Positions 1 to 8,591 of a DNA stretch of 64,000 nucleotides are shown in pieces (the stretch's first letter is position 1; each line of letters starts with the position of its first letter). Origin of the DNA: Acetobacteroides hydrogenigenes (lineage in GTDB: Bacteria; Bacteroidota; Bacteroidia; Bacteroidales; ZOR0009). The notes under the pieces are model-generated. The model saw only the letters and a list, made by a program, of their open reading frames with translations. It searched no databases and was not told where the DNA came from. The stretch is from positions 1 through 64,000 of the forward strand of contig NZ_SLWB01000016.1 of NCBI RefSeq assembly GCF_004340205.1, given 5' to 3'. A program made the position numbers and the translations under genes.

Positions 1-7
1 CAAAGGA

Positions 8-88
8 AGGCTAGGCCTCTTATCGGAGCAAGGGTATACAAGTGGCTCCGTTCCCTCGCCACCCTTGCTCCGATAAGAGGCCTAACCT
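8..88. repeat. 28-bp inverted repeat
   Basis: Arms at about 8-34 and 61-88 are reverse complements with one mismatch (core GGCCTCTTATCGGAGCAAGG), separated by about 26 bp. The dyad could form a long hairpin or be the end of a palindromic repeat element. No T-run follows on either strand, so a terminator is not supported. It directly abuts the 64-bp tandem duplication. Confidence 0.75.
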
Positions 89-214
89 AAAAGGCAGGTG
101 TAATTCCTGCTTCCGAGAAAATATGGTAGACACAGTTCCGTGAATACTCCCTAAAAGGCAGGTGTAATTCCTGCTTCCGAGAAAATATGGTAGACACAGT
201 TCCGTGAATACTCC
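87..214. repeat. 64-bp tandem duplication
   Basis: A 64-bp unit starting CTAAAAGGCAGGTGTAATTC occurs twice head to tail (87-150 and 151-214) with no difference that I can see. Perfect identity suggests a recent duplication. No reading frame through it looks like a gene. Confidence 0.85.
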
Positions 215-257
215 CCCTCTACCGTTTCCGAACATGCTTCGAAGCACATAAAATTAG

Positions 258-509
258 CTTCGACGGCTGTTTACGGGGCTTCGACGATGCTCCATACTCC
301 TTCGAGGAAGGTTTACGGAGCTTCGAGAGATCTTTACGCCATTCAAAAATTGGTTTACGAGCTTTCGACAATGGTTTACGAGCTCGTAAACTACTCTCGA
401 AACAGCGTAAACGTCTTTTGAAAGCACGTAAGCTACCCTCGAAGCTCCGTAAAGCATTGTCGAAAGGGCCTAAACCATATTCGAAAGGGGAAAAACGTTC
501 TTCGAAAGG
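258..509. repeat. 21-bp-period palindromic array (array L)
   Basis: About twelve degenerate units recur every 20-21 bp. In the left half the recurring words are TTTACG and CTTCGA (CTTCGA at 258, 279, 300, 321; about 363). In the right half the same words appear reverse-complemented (TCGAA, CGTAAA, with TCGAA-type words near 418, 439, 459, 480, 501). The halves meet at a perfect 18-bp palindrome (374-391, GTTTACGAGCTCGTAAAC). The block is therefore one imperfect palindrome of about 250 bp built from two-helical-turn repeats. It shares period but not sequence with the arrays at 15.8, 39.0 and 55.7 kb. No coding frame is convincing. Confidence 0.75.
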
Positions 510-654
510 CCTTTGGGGCGGTTTGGAGCGCCAGACACTCTTTTGTAGCTATCTGCGATTTTTTTGAGGCAAGATGCTGACCACTTACATTCTCATTTTG
601 TCCATAATGAACGAAAGAGCAGATACCCCTCCTATGTTAGGCGGTATATCCTAG

Positions 655-872
655 GTGCAAAAATTCCCGTTTAATGGCAGGGATATTGGGTAAAAGTCAG
701 AATGGCTAAAGGCGTATTCCTACAACGTTTTCTCGGGGTAAGCCCTAGTCCCATGCCATGCGAGGCTATTCGAGTTCAATCCATTCGGATTGCAACTCTG
801 CTTGGATGAGTCCCCTGTGTATTGCCGTTACCGTTCCGTACGCCTTTAGCTACTAACCCATTAGTTCCAACC
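655..872 (-). ncRNA. candidate structured RNA, possibly 6S-like
   Basis: No protein gene lies here, but the folding potential is clear. GGCTAAAGGCGTA (702-714) pairs with TACGCCTTTAGCT near 838-850, flanked by TGGGT/ACCCA. An 11-bp hairpin with one bulge (774-800, CAATCC-ATTC-GGATTG core) lies inside. A long closing stem, open centre and apical stem resemble 6S RNA, and Bacteroidales have 6S-like candidates. The strand is tentative: on the minus strand TACTTTTT (near 876-884) could be a -7 box, and TCCC-loop-GGGA followed by ATTTTT (about 655-690) could be a terminator. Identity and strand are inference. Confidence 0.35.
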
Positions 873-1173
873 CCGAAAAAGTATTTTCCCATTGTCCACT
901 TTTTGTCCCCCTCCGTTTTGCATCAAAACCTCAATCAACGTATAGTTTTGCCCCAATTATACAATCAGACAAATTTATAGTTAAGCGTTACCGGAGATTT
1001 ATGAATTGATTAAACATTTACTTGTTTTTACACCTCCTGAAGCTTTATCAAACATGATTTTCAACAGGTGTACTAAGGAGAAATAATCATCACAACATAA
1101 AACATAAAGCGACAGCTGGCAAGCGGGATAATCTCATCGCACTGTATCAGTAAAAACCAACAACCATTAGCGC
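873..1173. other. leader of the MBG-repeat gene, nothing assigned
   Basis: AT-rich stretch between the candidate RNA and the large exported-protein gene. I see no ORF, no perfect TAnnTTTG box and no strong hairpin. It presumably holds the promoter and a long leader of the downstream gene. Confidence 0.4.
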
Positions 1174-4100
1174 ATGAAAAAAAAATTGCTTTTTCTAGTT
1201 TTCTTCTTAGCCATACTGCAAAGCGGCATGGCGCAAACGCCAGTTCAACTCGATGCTTTCAAGAAGTCATCCACTCTTTTCAGTAGCAAGTACTATAAAG
1301 ACAACGTATGGGACGTGCAACGATCTCCTGCAAATGCCACAGCAGGAACCCCATGGCGTTTATCAGGGTTTGCAGCACCTTATGATGCTAAAACGGGAGG
1401 TTTTATAGATTGGGGTACAACAAAAAACCGGTATTTATCGTTTGACCTTGTAACATCTGCAACAGGATCGTATACAGATGATGTTATGAATTCTGGCAAT
1501 AAATTCAACATTGTGCTGAAGCTCTACGAAGCCAACGGAACCTATGTTAAGGATATTTGCAGCTTAGGAACGTTTATGGGATTTGGCAATAAAGGATTTC
1601 TATTTAACCAAGATAATTTCTACGGAACCTTCTTTGCCAACGACTCCTATACAGCGGGTGGAGAGGTAACGTATACACCAGTAACAGGAAAACTAACAAA
1701 ACTTTCGGAGCTTAAGGATTACAAGTACTCGCCACAACTTTTAACAAAGCCAGCGGTTACCACCACAACCTTTACCTACAACGGTACACCGCAAGGACTA
1801 AGCATTCCTGCAAATGCGGCATATACCGTATCTGGAGCATCTGCAACCGATGTGGGCAACTACACCGCCACCATTACGCTTAATGATAAGGTTAAGTACA
1901 CTTGGTCTGATGGTACAACTGATGACGTAACTATCGCATGGAGTATTATAAAAGGTACGTACAATATGACCACCGCGAAATGGGACTACACCGCACCTTT
2001 CACCTACGACGGCAACCCAAAGAGTGTAACCCTAACGGGCTTACCTATTGGAGTAACCGTACAAAGCTATACGGGGAATAGCGCAACCACCCCAGGGAGC
2101 TATTCCGCATCGGCTACGCTAGCCTACGATGCAGCCAACTACAATGCCCCTGCCCCTATTGCATCTCTCAATTGGGAGATAATTAATACAACAGTTATCA
2201 AACCAACCGTTGCTACCACAGCATTCACCTACAACGGAACTCCTCAAGGGCTAAGCATTCCTGAAAATGCGGCATATACCGTACATGGAGCATCTGCAAC
2301 CGATGTGAATAATTACACCGCCACCATTACGCTTAAAGATAAGGTTAAGTACACTTGGGCTGATGGTACAACAGATGACGTAACTATCGCATGGAGTATT
2401 ATAAAAGGTACGTACAATATGACCACCGCGAAATGGGACTACACCGCACCTTTCACCTACGACGGCAACCCAAAGAGTGTAACCCTAACGGGGTTACCTA
2501 GCGGAGTAACCGTACAAAGTTATTATGGAAATAGTTTTACCAACGCAGGGAAGTATCTTGCAGAGGCTGGACTTAGCTACGATAAAACGAACTATAATGC
2601 TCCTACCCCTATTGCAGCTCTCAAGTGGCAGATAGATAGGGCTTCGATTAACAAGCCAACCGTTGCAACCACCACATTTACCTACAACGGCACCTCACAA
2701 GGGGTAACCATTCCTGAAAATGTGACATACACCGTATCAGGTGCAGCATCAGCAACCAATGCGGGTAGCTACACCGCTACCGTTGCGCTAAAGGATAAGG
2801 CAAACTACCAGTGGAGTGATGGTACAACCGACGACGTCAATATCAGCTGGAACATTAGCCCTATTGGCGTGGCAAAGCCAACCATTGCTACCTCCACCTT
2901 TACCTTCAACAGCAATACTCAAGGGGTAACCATCCCTGCGAATACGGCATATACCGTATCTGGAGCATCAGCAACCGATGCGGGCCGCTACACCGCCACC
3001 GTTGCGCTAAACGACAAAACCAACTATGAGTGGAGTGATGGTACAACAGACAACATCAATATCAGCTGGAGCATCGCTAAAGCGAGCTTCGACATGTCCA
3101 ATGCCAAGTGGGACTACACTGCACCATTCACCTACAACGGTACCTCAAAAAGTGTAACCTTAACGGGATTGCCTGTAGGAGTAACAGTACAAAACTATAC
3201 AGGAAATAGCGCAACCAACGCGGGAACTTATACCGCATCGGCTACGCTTACCTACGATGCAGCCAACTATAATGCCCCTACTCCTATTGCTCCACTCACC
3301 TGGGAGATAAGCAAGGCAATGGTTAACATGCCAACCGTTACTACCACAGCATTCACCTATAACGGCAGTTCACAAGGGGTAAGCATTCCTGAAAATGCGG
3401 CATATACCGTTACAGCCACAACATCAGCTACTGATGCAGGCAGCTACACTGCAACCGTTGCGCTAAACAATAAGGCCAACTACCAGTGGAATGATGGCAC
3501 AACGGGCGACATCAATATCAGTTGGAGCATTAGCGCCATCGGAGTGGCAAAGCCAACCGTTACGACGACCTCTTTTACCTACAACAGCAATCCACAAGGG
3601 ATAAGCATTCCTGAAAATACGGCATATACCATCTCAGGAGTAGCATCTGCAACAAATGCGGGTAGCTACACTGCAACTGTTGTGCTAAAGGATAAGGCTA
3701 ACTACCAATGGAATGATGGTACAACGGGCGACATCAGTATTAACTGGAACATTGCTAAGGCAAGCTACGATATGAGCAGTACCAAGTGGAACTATACTAC
3801 TCCTATTCCTTTCGATGGCACGCAAAAAACGGTAGCTGTTACCGGGTTACCTAGCGGTGTAACTGTAAAGTCCTACTTAGGGAATACAGCTACAACCGTA
3901 GGAATCTATACAGCATCAGCCACCTTTGCCTACGACGAGGTTAACTACAACGAGCCTACAATAGCTTCGCTTAGTTGGGAAATCGAAAAAACCTTCAGCA
4001 ACCTATCCATCATCAAGCTATGGAATAATGTGCTGGCCGTAAGCAACGGCGACAAGTACGAGGAGATCCGCAACGCCACCTTCCGCTGGTACCGCAATGG

Positions 4101-4473
4101 CACCCTACTTAGCGGAAGCCTGCAGTACCTCCGCTTCGATGGCGCCATACCCGCCGGCGAGTACAAGGTCGAGATTACCACCAAGGATGGATTTACCATA
4201 ACAGTAACCTTAACCGTAGCAGCAGCTGCTGCAGTTAAGGCCTACCCTAATCCCCTTATGGCTGGCACCACCCTCACCATTGAAACGGGCGAGGAGCGTT
4301 CTGCCAATGAGCAGGTGCAAGTGTACAACCTCCTCGGAACTCCCGTTCGCGCTGCTGTAAACAGAGAAACCAATGGATACCGAATTTCGGGCCTTAACGC
4401 CTCAGGAACATACCTAATACGCATTGCCAAGCCCGGCGAAACGCCCACTTCAATTAAGGTAATTGTAAAGTAA
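1174..4473 (+). CDS. T9SS-exported MBG-repeat surface protein
   Basis: A 1099-residue exported protein. Residues 1-20 are a signal peptide (MKKKLLFLVFFLAILQSGMA). After a unique region of about 185 residues come ten repeats of two kinds. Type A (about 66 aa, starts TFTYNG, has YTV-GA-SATDAGSYTATV and ends W-DGTT-DI-ISWSI) and type B (about 78 aa, starts WDYTAPFTYNG, ends NYNAP-PIA-L-WEI) run in the order ABAB-AAB-AAB. Both resemble MBG-type Ig-like repeats. A last Ig-like segment precedes the C-terminal type A sorting domain (from about residue 1021, AYPNP motif), the signal for secretion and surface attachment by the type IX system. Likely an adhesin or matrix protein. The downstream OmpA-like gene follows after 26 bp and may be cotranscribed. 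Confidence 0.85.
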   Translation: MKKKLLFLVFFLAILQSGMAQTPVQLDAFKKSSTLFSSKYYKDNVWDVQRSPANATAGTPWRLSGFAAPYDAKTGGFIDWGTTKNRYLSFDLVTSATGSYTDDVMNSGNKFNIVLKLYEANGTYVKDICSLGTFMGFGNKGFLFNQDNFYGTFFANDSYTAGGEVTYTPVTGKLTKLSELKDYKYSPQLLTKPAVTTTTFTYNGTPQGLSIPANAAYTVSGASATDVGNYTATITLNDKVKYTWSDGTTDDVTIAWSIIKGTYNMTTAKWDYTAPFTYDGNPKSVTLTGLPIGVTVQSYTGNSATTPGSYSASATLAYDAANYNAPAPIASLNWEIINTTVIKPTVATTAFTYNGTPQGLSIPENAAYTVHGASATDVNNYTATITLKDKVKYTWADGTTDDVTIAWSIIKGTYNMTTAKWDYTAPFTYDGNPKSVTLTGLPSGVTVQSYYGNSFTNAGKYLAEAGLSYDKTNYNAPTPIAALKWQIDRASINKPTVATTTFTYNGTSQGVTIPENVTYTVSGAASATNAGSYTATVALKDKANYQWSDGTTDDVNISWNISPIGVAKPTIATSTFTFNSNTQGVTIPANTAYTVSGASATDAGRYTATVALNDKTNYEWSDGTTDNINISWSIAKASFDMSNAKWDYTAPFTYNGTSKSVTLTGLPVGVTVQNYTGNSATNAGTYTASATLTYDAANYNAPTPIAPLTWEISKAMVNMPTVTTTAFTYNGSSQGVSIPENAAYTVTATTSATDAGSYTATVALNNKANYQWNDGTTGDINISWSISAIGVAKPTVTTTSFTYNSNPQGISIPENTAYTISGVASATNAGSYTATVVLKDKANYQWNDGTTGDISINWNIAKASYDMSSTKWNYTTPIPFDGTQKTVAVTGLPSGVTVKSYLGNTATTVGIYTASATFAYDEVNYNEPTIASLSWEIEKTFSNLSIIKLWNNVLAVSNGDKYEEIRNATFRWYRNGTLLSGSLQYLRFDGAIPAGEYKVEITTKDGFTITVTLTVAAAAAVKAYPNPLMAGTTLTIETGEERSANEQVQVYNLLGTPVRAAVNRETNGYRISGLNASGTYLIRIAKPGETPTSIKVIVK
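1921..2492 (+). repeat. near-identical 453-bp internal repeats
   Basis: About 119 bp at 1921-2039 recur without visible difference at 2374-2492, an offset of 453 bp or 151 codons (one A+B module). The identity at third codon positions points to recent duplication or gene conversion within the repeat gene, so module number may vary between strains. Confidence 0.75.
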
Positions 4474-4499
4474 CTGAATCGCTTAAACCGACATATACA

Positions 4500-5861
4500 A
4501 TGATCAAAATATACAAAACGACCCTAACCCTGCTGCTAGCGACCATGCTAGCAGCCGCTTCGGGGGCAGCAGCCCAGACCGACACCACCAGCAGTAAGCA
4601 CTCACTCGAGGTGTCGGTTATCCCATCATTTAGCAAGCTATCCTACAAGAGCACCGACAACTCCAGCAAGGGGGCATTTGCCCTAGGCGTAGGTATCGGC
4701 TACACCTACCACCTTACCGAGCGATGGGGCCTCGGCATCGGGTTGCGCTATCAGAGCTTTACGGCTACGTACCAGAACAAGGGGTACCAATCCACCTCTG
4801 CCCTCTTTCCCGAACCCAACGGACATCAATACACCATAACCCAAACGCTCGACAGCAAGGAGAAACAACGGGTAAGCTACCTGATAGTTCCCTTAACGGC
4901 CAGCTACCGCTACCCACTTACCAGTAAGCTCTCGCTTAAGGCTGCTGCTGGCGCTGCCTACGCGCTGAACATGAAAGAAAAGATGGAGGTAACGTCGGGA
5001 ACCATTACCCGTACTGCCTACTTCCCCAATGCCGACCTCACTATCGATAACCTGCCCGAGCAAACCATAGGAACCTACACCGACTACATCAACAGAACAT
5101 CGGACAAGCAGTTCAAGAATGCCATTATGGGCATAGGTGAACTTGGCGCTGAGTACACCCTCAACGAGCGATGGCTCCTCGCTGCTGGCATCAGCACCAC
5201 CCTAGGCGGCGACATCAAGAAGCAGGCCGACCCTATTCTCCAACAGTACAGCTACGCTGGGGTTACAGCCTCGAACTACGTAGGCTCGGCAAAGCCCGTT
5301 TCAGTTGGCCTGTCGCTAGGCGTGGTGTACCGCTTCGCCCGAAAGTCCTCCAAGCCTGCCCCTGTAGTGGTGGAAGTACCGGTGATAGAAACTCCCGCAC
5401 CAACCCCCGAACCTAAGCCTGAGATCAAGCCTGAGCCTGCTCCCTCCCCAGCCCCTGTGCCCGTGGTAGCACCCGCTCCTGAGCCCCAAGGACCAACCCC
5501 TCTTGAAGAACTGCAGGTAGAAGTGCGCAAGTTCAACGCCAGCGAAAGCGTTCAGTTCAGGTTCAACTCTAAGCAACCGCAGGCCGAAACCAAGCAAAAG
5601 ATCGGAGAACTCGTACAAATGATCAGCGAAGCTCAGGTAGAGATCGTTGTTGTTGGCCACGCTTGCAATATCGGAAGCACCCAAGTAAACTACAAGATTG
5701 GACTCGAGCGCGCCAACCGCGTTAAGCAGTACCTCGTAGAGCAGGGCTTAGCCCCCGAAAAGATCGAGGTGCAGTCGATGGGCGAAAAGAACCCCAAGTT
5801 CCCTAACAACACCCCCGAGAACCGCGCCAAGAACCGCCGCGTAGAGATCATCATAAAGTAA
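4500..5861 (+). CDS. outer-membrane beta-barrel protein with OmpA domain
   Basis: 453 residues. A signal peptide ends around AAA-Q26. Residues about 30-275 show alternating short strands (GIGYTYHLTERWGLGIGLRY and similar) typical of a porin-family beta-barrel. A Pro/Glu/Ala-rich linker (about 285-340) leads to an OmpA/MotB domain ending in NRRVEIIIK, with GHACNIGS in place of the usual GHTDxxG and N-x-NRRVE conserved. The likely role is anchoring the outer membrane to peptidoglycan. In T9SS organisms such proteins often sit next to exported substrates. A hairpin terminator follows the stop. Confidence 0.85.
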   Translation: MIKIYKTTLTLLLATMLAAASGAAAQTDTTSSKHSLEVSVIPSFSKLSYKSTDNSSKGAFALGVGIGYTYHLTERWGLGIGLRYQSFTATYQNKGYQSTSALFPEPNGHQYTITQTLDSKEKQRVSYLIVPLTASYRYPLTSKLSLKAAAGAAYALNMKEKMEVTSGTITRTAYFPNADLTIDNLPEQTIGTYTDYINRTSDKQFKNAIMGIGELGAEYTLNERWLLAAGISTTLGGDIKKQADPILQQYSYAGVTASNYVGSAKPVSVGLSLGVVYRFARKSSKPAPVVVEVPVIETPAPTPEPKPEIKPEPAPSPAPVPVVAPAPEPQGPTPLEELQVEVRKFNASESVQFRFNSKQPQAETKQKIGELVQMISEAQVEIVVVGHACNIGSTQVNYKIGLERANRVKQYLVEQGLAPEKIEVQSMGEKNPKFPNNTPENRAKNRRVEIIIK

Positions 5862-5890
5862 AACGACCACTGCCACTCTTTTCATTAAGC

Positions 5891-5932
5891 TTAACTCCCC
5901 CACAGCACTCCTCGCTGTTGGGGGGCTTTTGC
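5891..5932 (+). terminator. intrinsic terminator after the OmpA-like gene
   Basis: CTCCCCCACAGC pairs with GCTGTTGGGGGG (one bulge), followed by CTTTTG, starting about 30 bp after the stop codon. Confidence 0.8.
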
Positions 5933-6148
5933 ATATATTCTGACCAACACACGAGCCCTTTATAGGCGCACCGCTTAACCAGAGAATTATTCAACTAACA
6001 CGCCTTTATCGTGCAATCAATTTCAGAAAATGCTTACTCCCAGCGGCTATATCGCCCTACGAACGCACGAATCCTTTTCTCTTCGCCAAATAACCGCTAT
6101 CTTGTGCCGATTTTTTATAGCATCCAACCTTAAAATAATAGTATTCGG

Positions 6149-7402
6149 ATGAAAGTTTACAAGTTTGGAGGGGCATCGGTAAAGGATGCCAGCGGAGTTA
6201 AGAATGTTTGCAGCATAATTACCAGCACCAACGACAACCTAGTGGTGGTGGTATCGGCCATGGCCAAAACCACCAATGCGCTAGAGCGGGTTCTTGCGGC
6301 GTACCTCGAGAACAAGCCCAACGACCTAAAAGCCGAGATGGCTGAGCTTAAAAATTTTCACGCCAACATCATAAACGAGCTTTTCGCCAATCCCGAAAAG
6401 CAGCGGTTCGAACTCGAGGCGGTACTCGAGGGGCTTAGCTACTTCCTATCTATTAACACCAAACGCGACTACGACTTCTGCTACGACCAAGTGGTGTCGG
6501 TTGGCGAGCTGATATCGACCAAAATAGTTGCAGCCTACCTTGCATCGCAGAATATCGATGCCGAGTGGGTGGACGTGCGCACCATCCTGAAAACCGACAG
6601 CACCTACCGCGATGCCAACGTCAACTTCGAGACTTCGGGCGAGCTGTTCCGCAACACCATCGACTTTAACCAGCACCACATCTATCTTACCCAGGGGTTC
6701 ATCGGAGCCAACCACAAGGGCTACTCCACCACGCTGGGACGCGAGGGGTCGGACTACACGGCGGCCATCATCGCCAACCTGCTGGGGGGCGAGAGCGTAA
6801 CCATTTGGAAGGATGTGCCAGGGGTACTCAACGCCGATCCGCGTATCTTTAAGGATACGGTGCACCTGCCATCGGTGTCTTACAAACAGGCCATCGAGCT
6901 GGCCTTCTACGGGGCGCAGATCATCCACCCAAAAACGATTAAACCGCTGCAGAACCGCAGCATCCCGCTATACGTTCGGTCGTTTGTCGATCCGGCAGCA
7001 CCCGGCACCGAGGTGGCGGCCAGCATCGCCAAAACCGAGGCCGTGCCAGTGTACATCCTCAAGCAGAAGCAGACGCTGATTTCGGTGGAGCCCAAGGACT
7101 ACTCGTTTGCGCTAGAGGATAGCTGGATTAAGGTATTTTCCATCATGCAGAAGTACCGCCTGAAGGCGAACTTGATCCAAAACTCGGCCATCAGCATGAG
7201 CATTAGCGTGGACGGCACCAACCAGCAGCTGCCCGCCGCCATCGACGAATTTATGAACGACTTTAGGGTGAAGTACAACGAGGGGCTAAACCTGCTCACC
7301 ATCCAAAACTACAACGAGTATATCCTAGAGAGCTACTCGGCCGATGTGGAGGTAATTCTGATGCAGAAGAGCCGACGTACGGCGAGGATACTTTATAGAT
7401 AA
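6149..7402 (+). CDS. aspartate kinase
   Basis: 417 residues, full length for a monofunctional aspartokinase, which phosphorylates aspartate in the first step towards lysine, threonine, methionine and diaminopimelate. The N-terminal motif is KFGGASVKD (residues 5-13); GREGSDYTA (about 195-203) is the second nucleotide/substrate loop, and IWKDVPGVLNADPR follows. The C-terminal third (about 300-417) is the ACT regulatory region (FSIMQKYRLKANLIQNSA). It stands alone with its own terminator, not in a thr or lys operon. The upstream gap has only an imperfect -7 box (TATCTTGTG near 6098). Confidence 0.92.
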   Translation: MKVYKFGGASVKDASGVKNVCSIITSTNDNLVVVVSAMAKTTNALERVLAAYLENKPNDLKAEMAELKNFHANIINELFANPEKQRFELEAVLEGLSYFLSINTKRDYDFCYDQVVSVGELISTKIVAAYLASQNIDAEWVDVRTILKTDSTYRDANVNFETSGELFRNTIDFNQHHIYLTQGFIGANHKGYSTTLGREGSDYTAAIIANLLGGESVTIWKDVPGVLNADPRIFKDTVHLPSVSYKQAIELAFYGAQIIHPKTIKPLQNRSIPLYVRSFVDPAAPGTEVAASIAKTEAVPVYILKQKQTLISVEPKDYSFALEDSWIKVFSIMQKYRLKANLIQNSAISMSISVDGTNQQLPAAIDEFMNDFRVKYNEGLNLLTIQNYNEYILESYSADVEVILMQKSRRTARILYR

Positions 7403-7410
7403 TCGCATCA

Positions 7411-7517
7411 CGACACATGTATCACGTATCAAGACTTTGGTTCTGCAAACTTTCGTAATACGTGTGTCATGATACGTGAACGATGTAAGCCGTGGCGCAA
7501 TGCGCTGCGGCTTTTTT
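7411..7517 (+). repeat. dispersed repeat ending in a terminator, copy 1
   Basis: The stretch after the aspartate kinase stop (core CGTATCAAGACTTTGG at 7425-7440, then TTCTGCAAACTTTCGT) recurs after the TolC-like gene at about 14380-14472, including the hairpin. A degenerate partial copy lies near 12728-12820. It appears to be a mobile or copied 3'-end module specific to this genome. Confidence 0.75.
7487..7517 (+). terminator. intrinsic terminator after aspartate kinase
   Basis: AAGCCGTGGCGC and GCGCTGCGGCTT form a 12-bp stem with two wobble pairs around AAT, followed by six T. The T-run ends two bases before the stop codon of the convergent AraC-family gene. Confidence 0.85.
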
Positions 7518-7518
7518 G

Positions 7519-8427
7519 TTACTGCTTTCGATACTCGCTCGGGGTAATCCCCGTCTGATTCTTAAAGTACTTGCAGAAAAATGTCGCCGAAGGAAAATTC
7601 AAGGAAAAGGCCACCTCTTGAATGCTAAAAGACGAATATTTAATCCGAGCCTTTGCTTCAAGAATGACGTACTCATCTATCCATTCTGCAGCTGTTTTCC
7701 CACTCACATTCTTTACCACCGTTGCCAGATGTTTTGGTGTTACATGCAGCTGGTTCGCATAGAATTCGACCTTACGCTCGCGCTCGTAATGCTGGAGTAG
7801 TAGCCAAATAAAACGCTCAAATATTACATCCTTACGGGTTTTATCGCGCGGTGCATTCTCCCTTGTCTCCTTTATTTCCCGCTGAAGAATATTGGCAATA
7901 GTATAAGCATATGCCGAGGTTAATCCCCGAACCATCTCATCCCGAAAGTAGGTCGATTCTAGAGCCTCTTCGAGCAAGGAAAAGTATTGAAGGAACGAGT
8001 CGTATTCCTTTTGGGTTAGCATCATAAAAGGAGATTCCTTCACCTGAACGTACAGGGGTATAATACTATGTATGTCTATATGAATGCGACTTAGGTACGA
8101 TGCCGATGCAATTACAAGGCTGGCCTCAAAATCATCGCTCTTTTCCTTTAGCTGGATAATATTCTCGGGCATAATGAAGAATAACGTCCCAGATGCAATC
8201 TCGAATTCATTCAGATTTGCATACACCACAACTTTTCCTCTGGTAACAAGCCCCATTACTATACCATCCAGACGAAACGGGTACTTAAAAAGCTCGTAGT
8301 TAAGGCTCATCCTATCCGACAGGATAAGCTCGTTTCCATAGGCAAAAGGCTCTATAAGCATCGACCTCATTCGTTCAAAAGGAATGATGCCGATATCCCC
8401 CTGCTCCCCCTTTACAATAGTAGCCAT
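7519..8427 (-). CDS. AraC-family transcriptional regulator
   Basis: 302 residues. The N-terminal part (about 1-170) looks like a cupin-type sensor. The C-terminal 100 residues carry two helix-turn-helix units, the second ending TFFCKYFKNQTGITPSEYRK, the AraC signature. It is divergent from the RND efflux operon starting at 8592, with about 165 bp between them, so it is the natural candidate activator of that operon, sensing a compound the pump exports. That link is inferred from position only. Confidence 0.9.
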   Translation of the reverse strand: MATIVKGEQGDIGIIPFERMRSMLIEPFAYGNELILSDRMSLNYELFKYPFRLDGIVMGLVTRGKVVVYANLNEFEIASGTLFFIMPENIIQLKEKSDDFEASLVIASASYLSRIHIDIHSIIPLYVQVKESPFMMLTQKEYDSFLQYFSLLEEALESTYFRDEMVRGLTSAYAYTIANILQREIKETRENAPRDKTRKDVIFERFIWLLLQHYERERKVEFYANQLHVTPKHLATVVKNVSGKTAAEWIDEYVILEAKARIKYSSFSIQEVAFSLNFPSATFFCKYFKNQTGITPSEYRKQ

Positions 8428-8591
8428 AGGCTAGAAAACTTAAAAAAATATCCCATTTAAACCAAAAAAGTGCAATTAATCTGGATATCGCTCTGCCAAA
8501 ATACGACTTTTAGAACATTTATCATTCCAAAACGACCTTTATTCTAACAACCAAAGTGGCCAACTTTGCTTTTAACATAAAAGGAAATAAT

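Noticed and set aside
20-457. Two minus-strand frames of 67-75 aa at the left edge
   Set aside because: They run through the tandem duplication and array L, so their sequence only reflects repeats.
774-801. tRNA-like T-arm (GTTCAATCC)
   Set aside because: No acceptor stem, D-arm or anticodon arm can be built around it; the hairpin fits better inside the larger structured RNA candidate.
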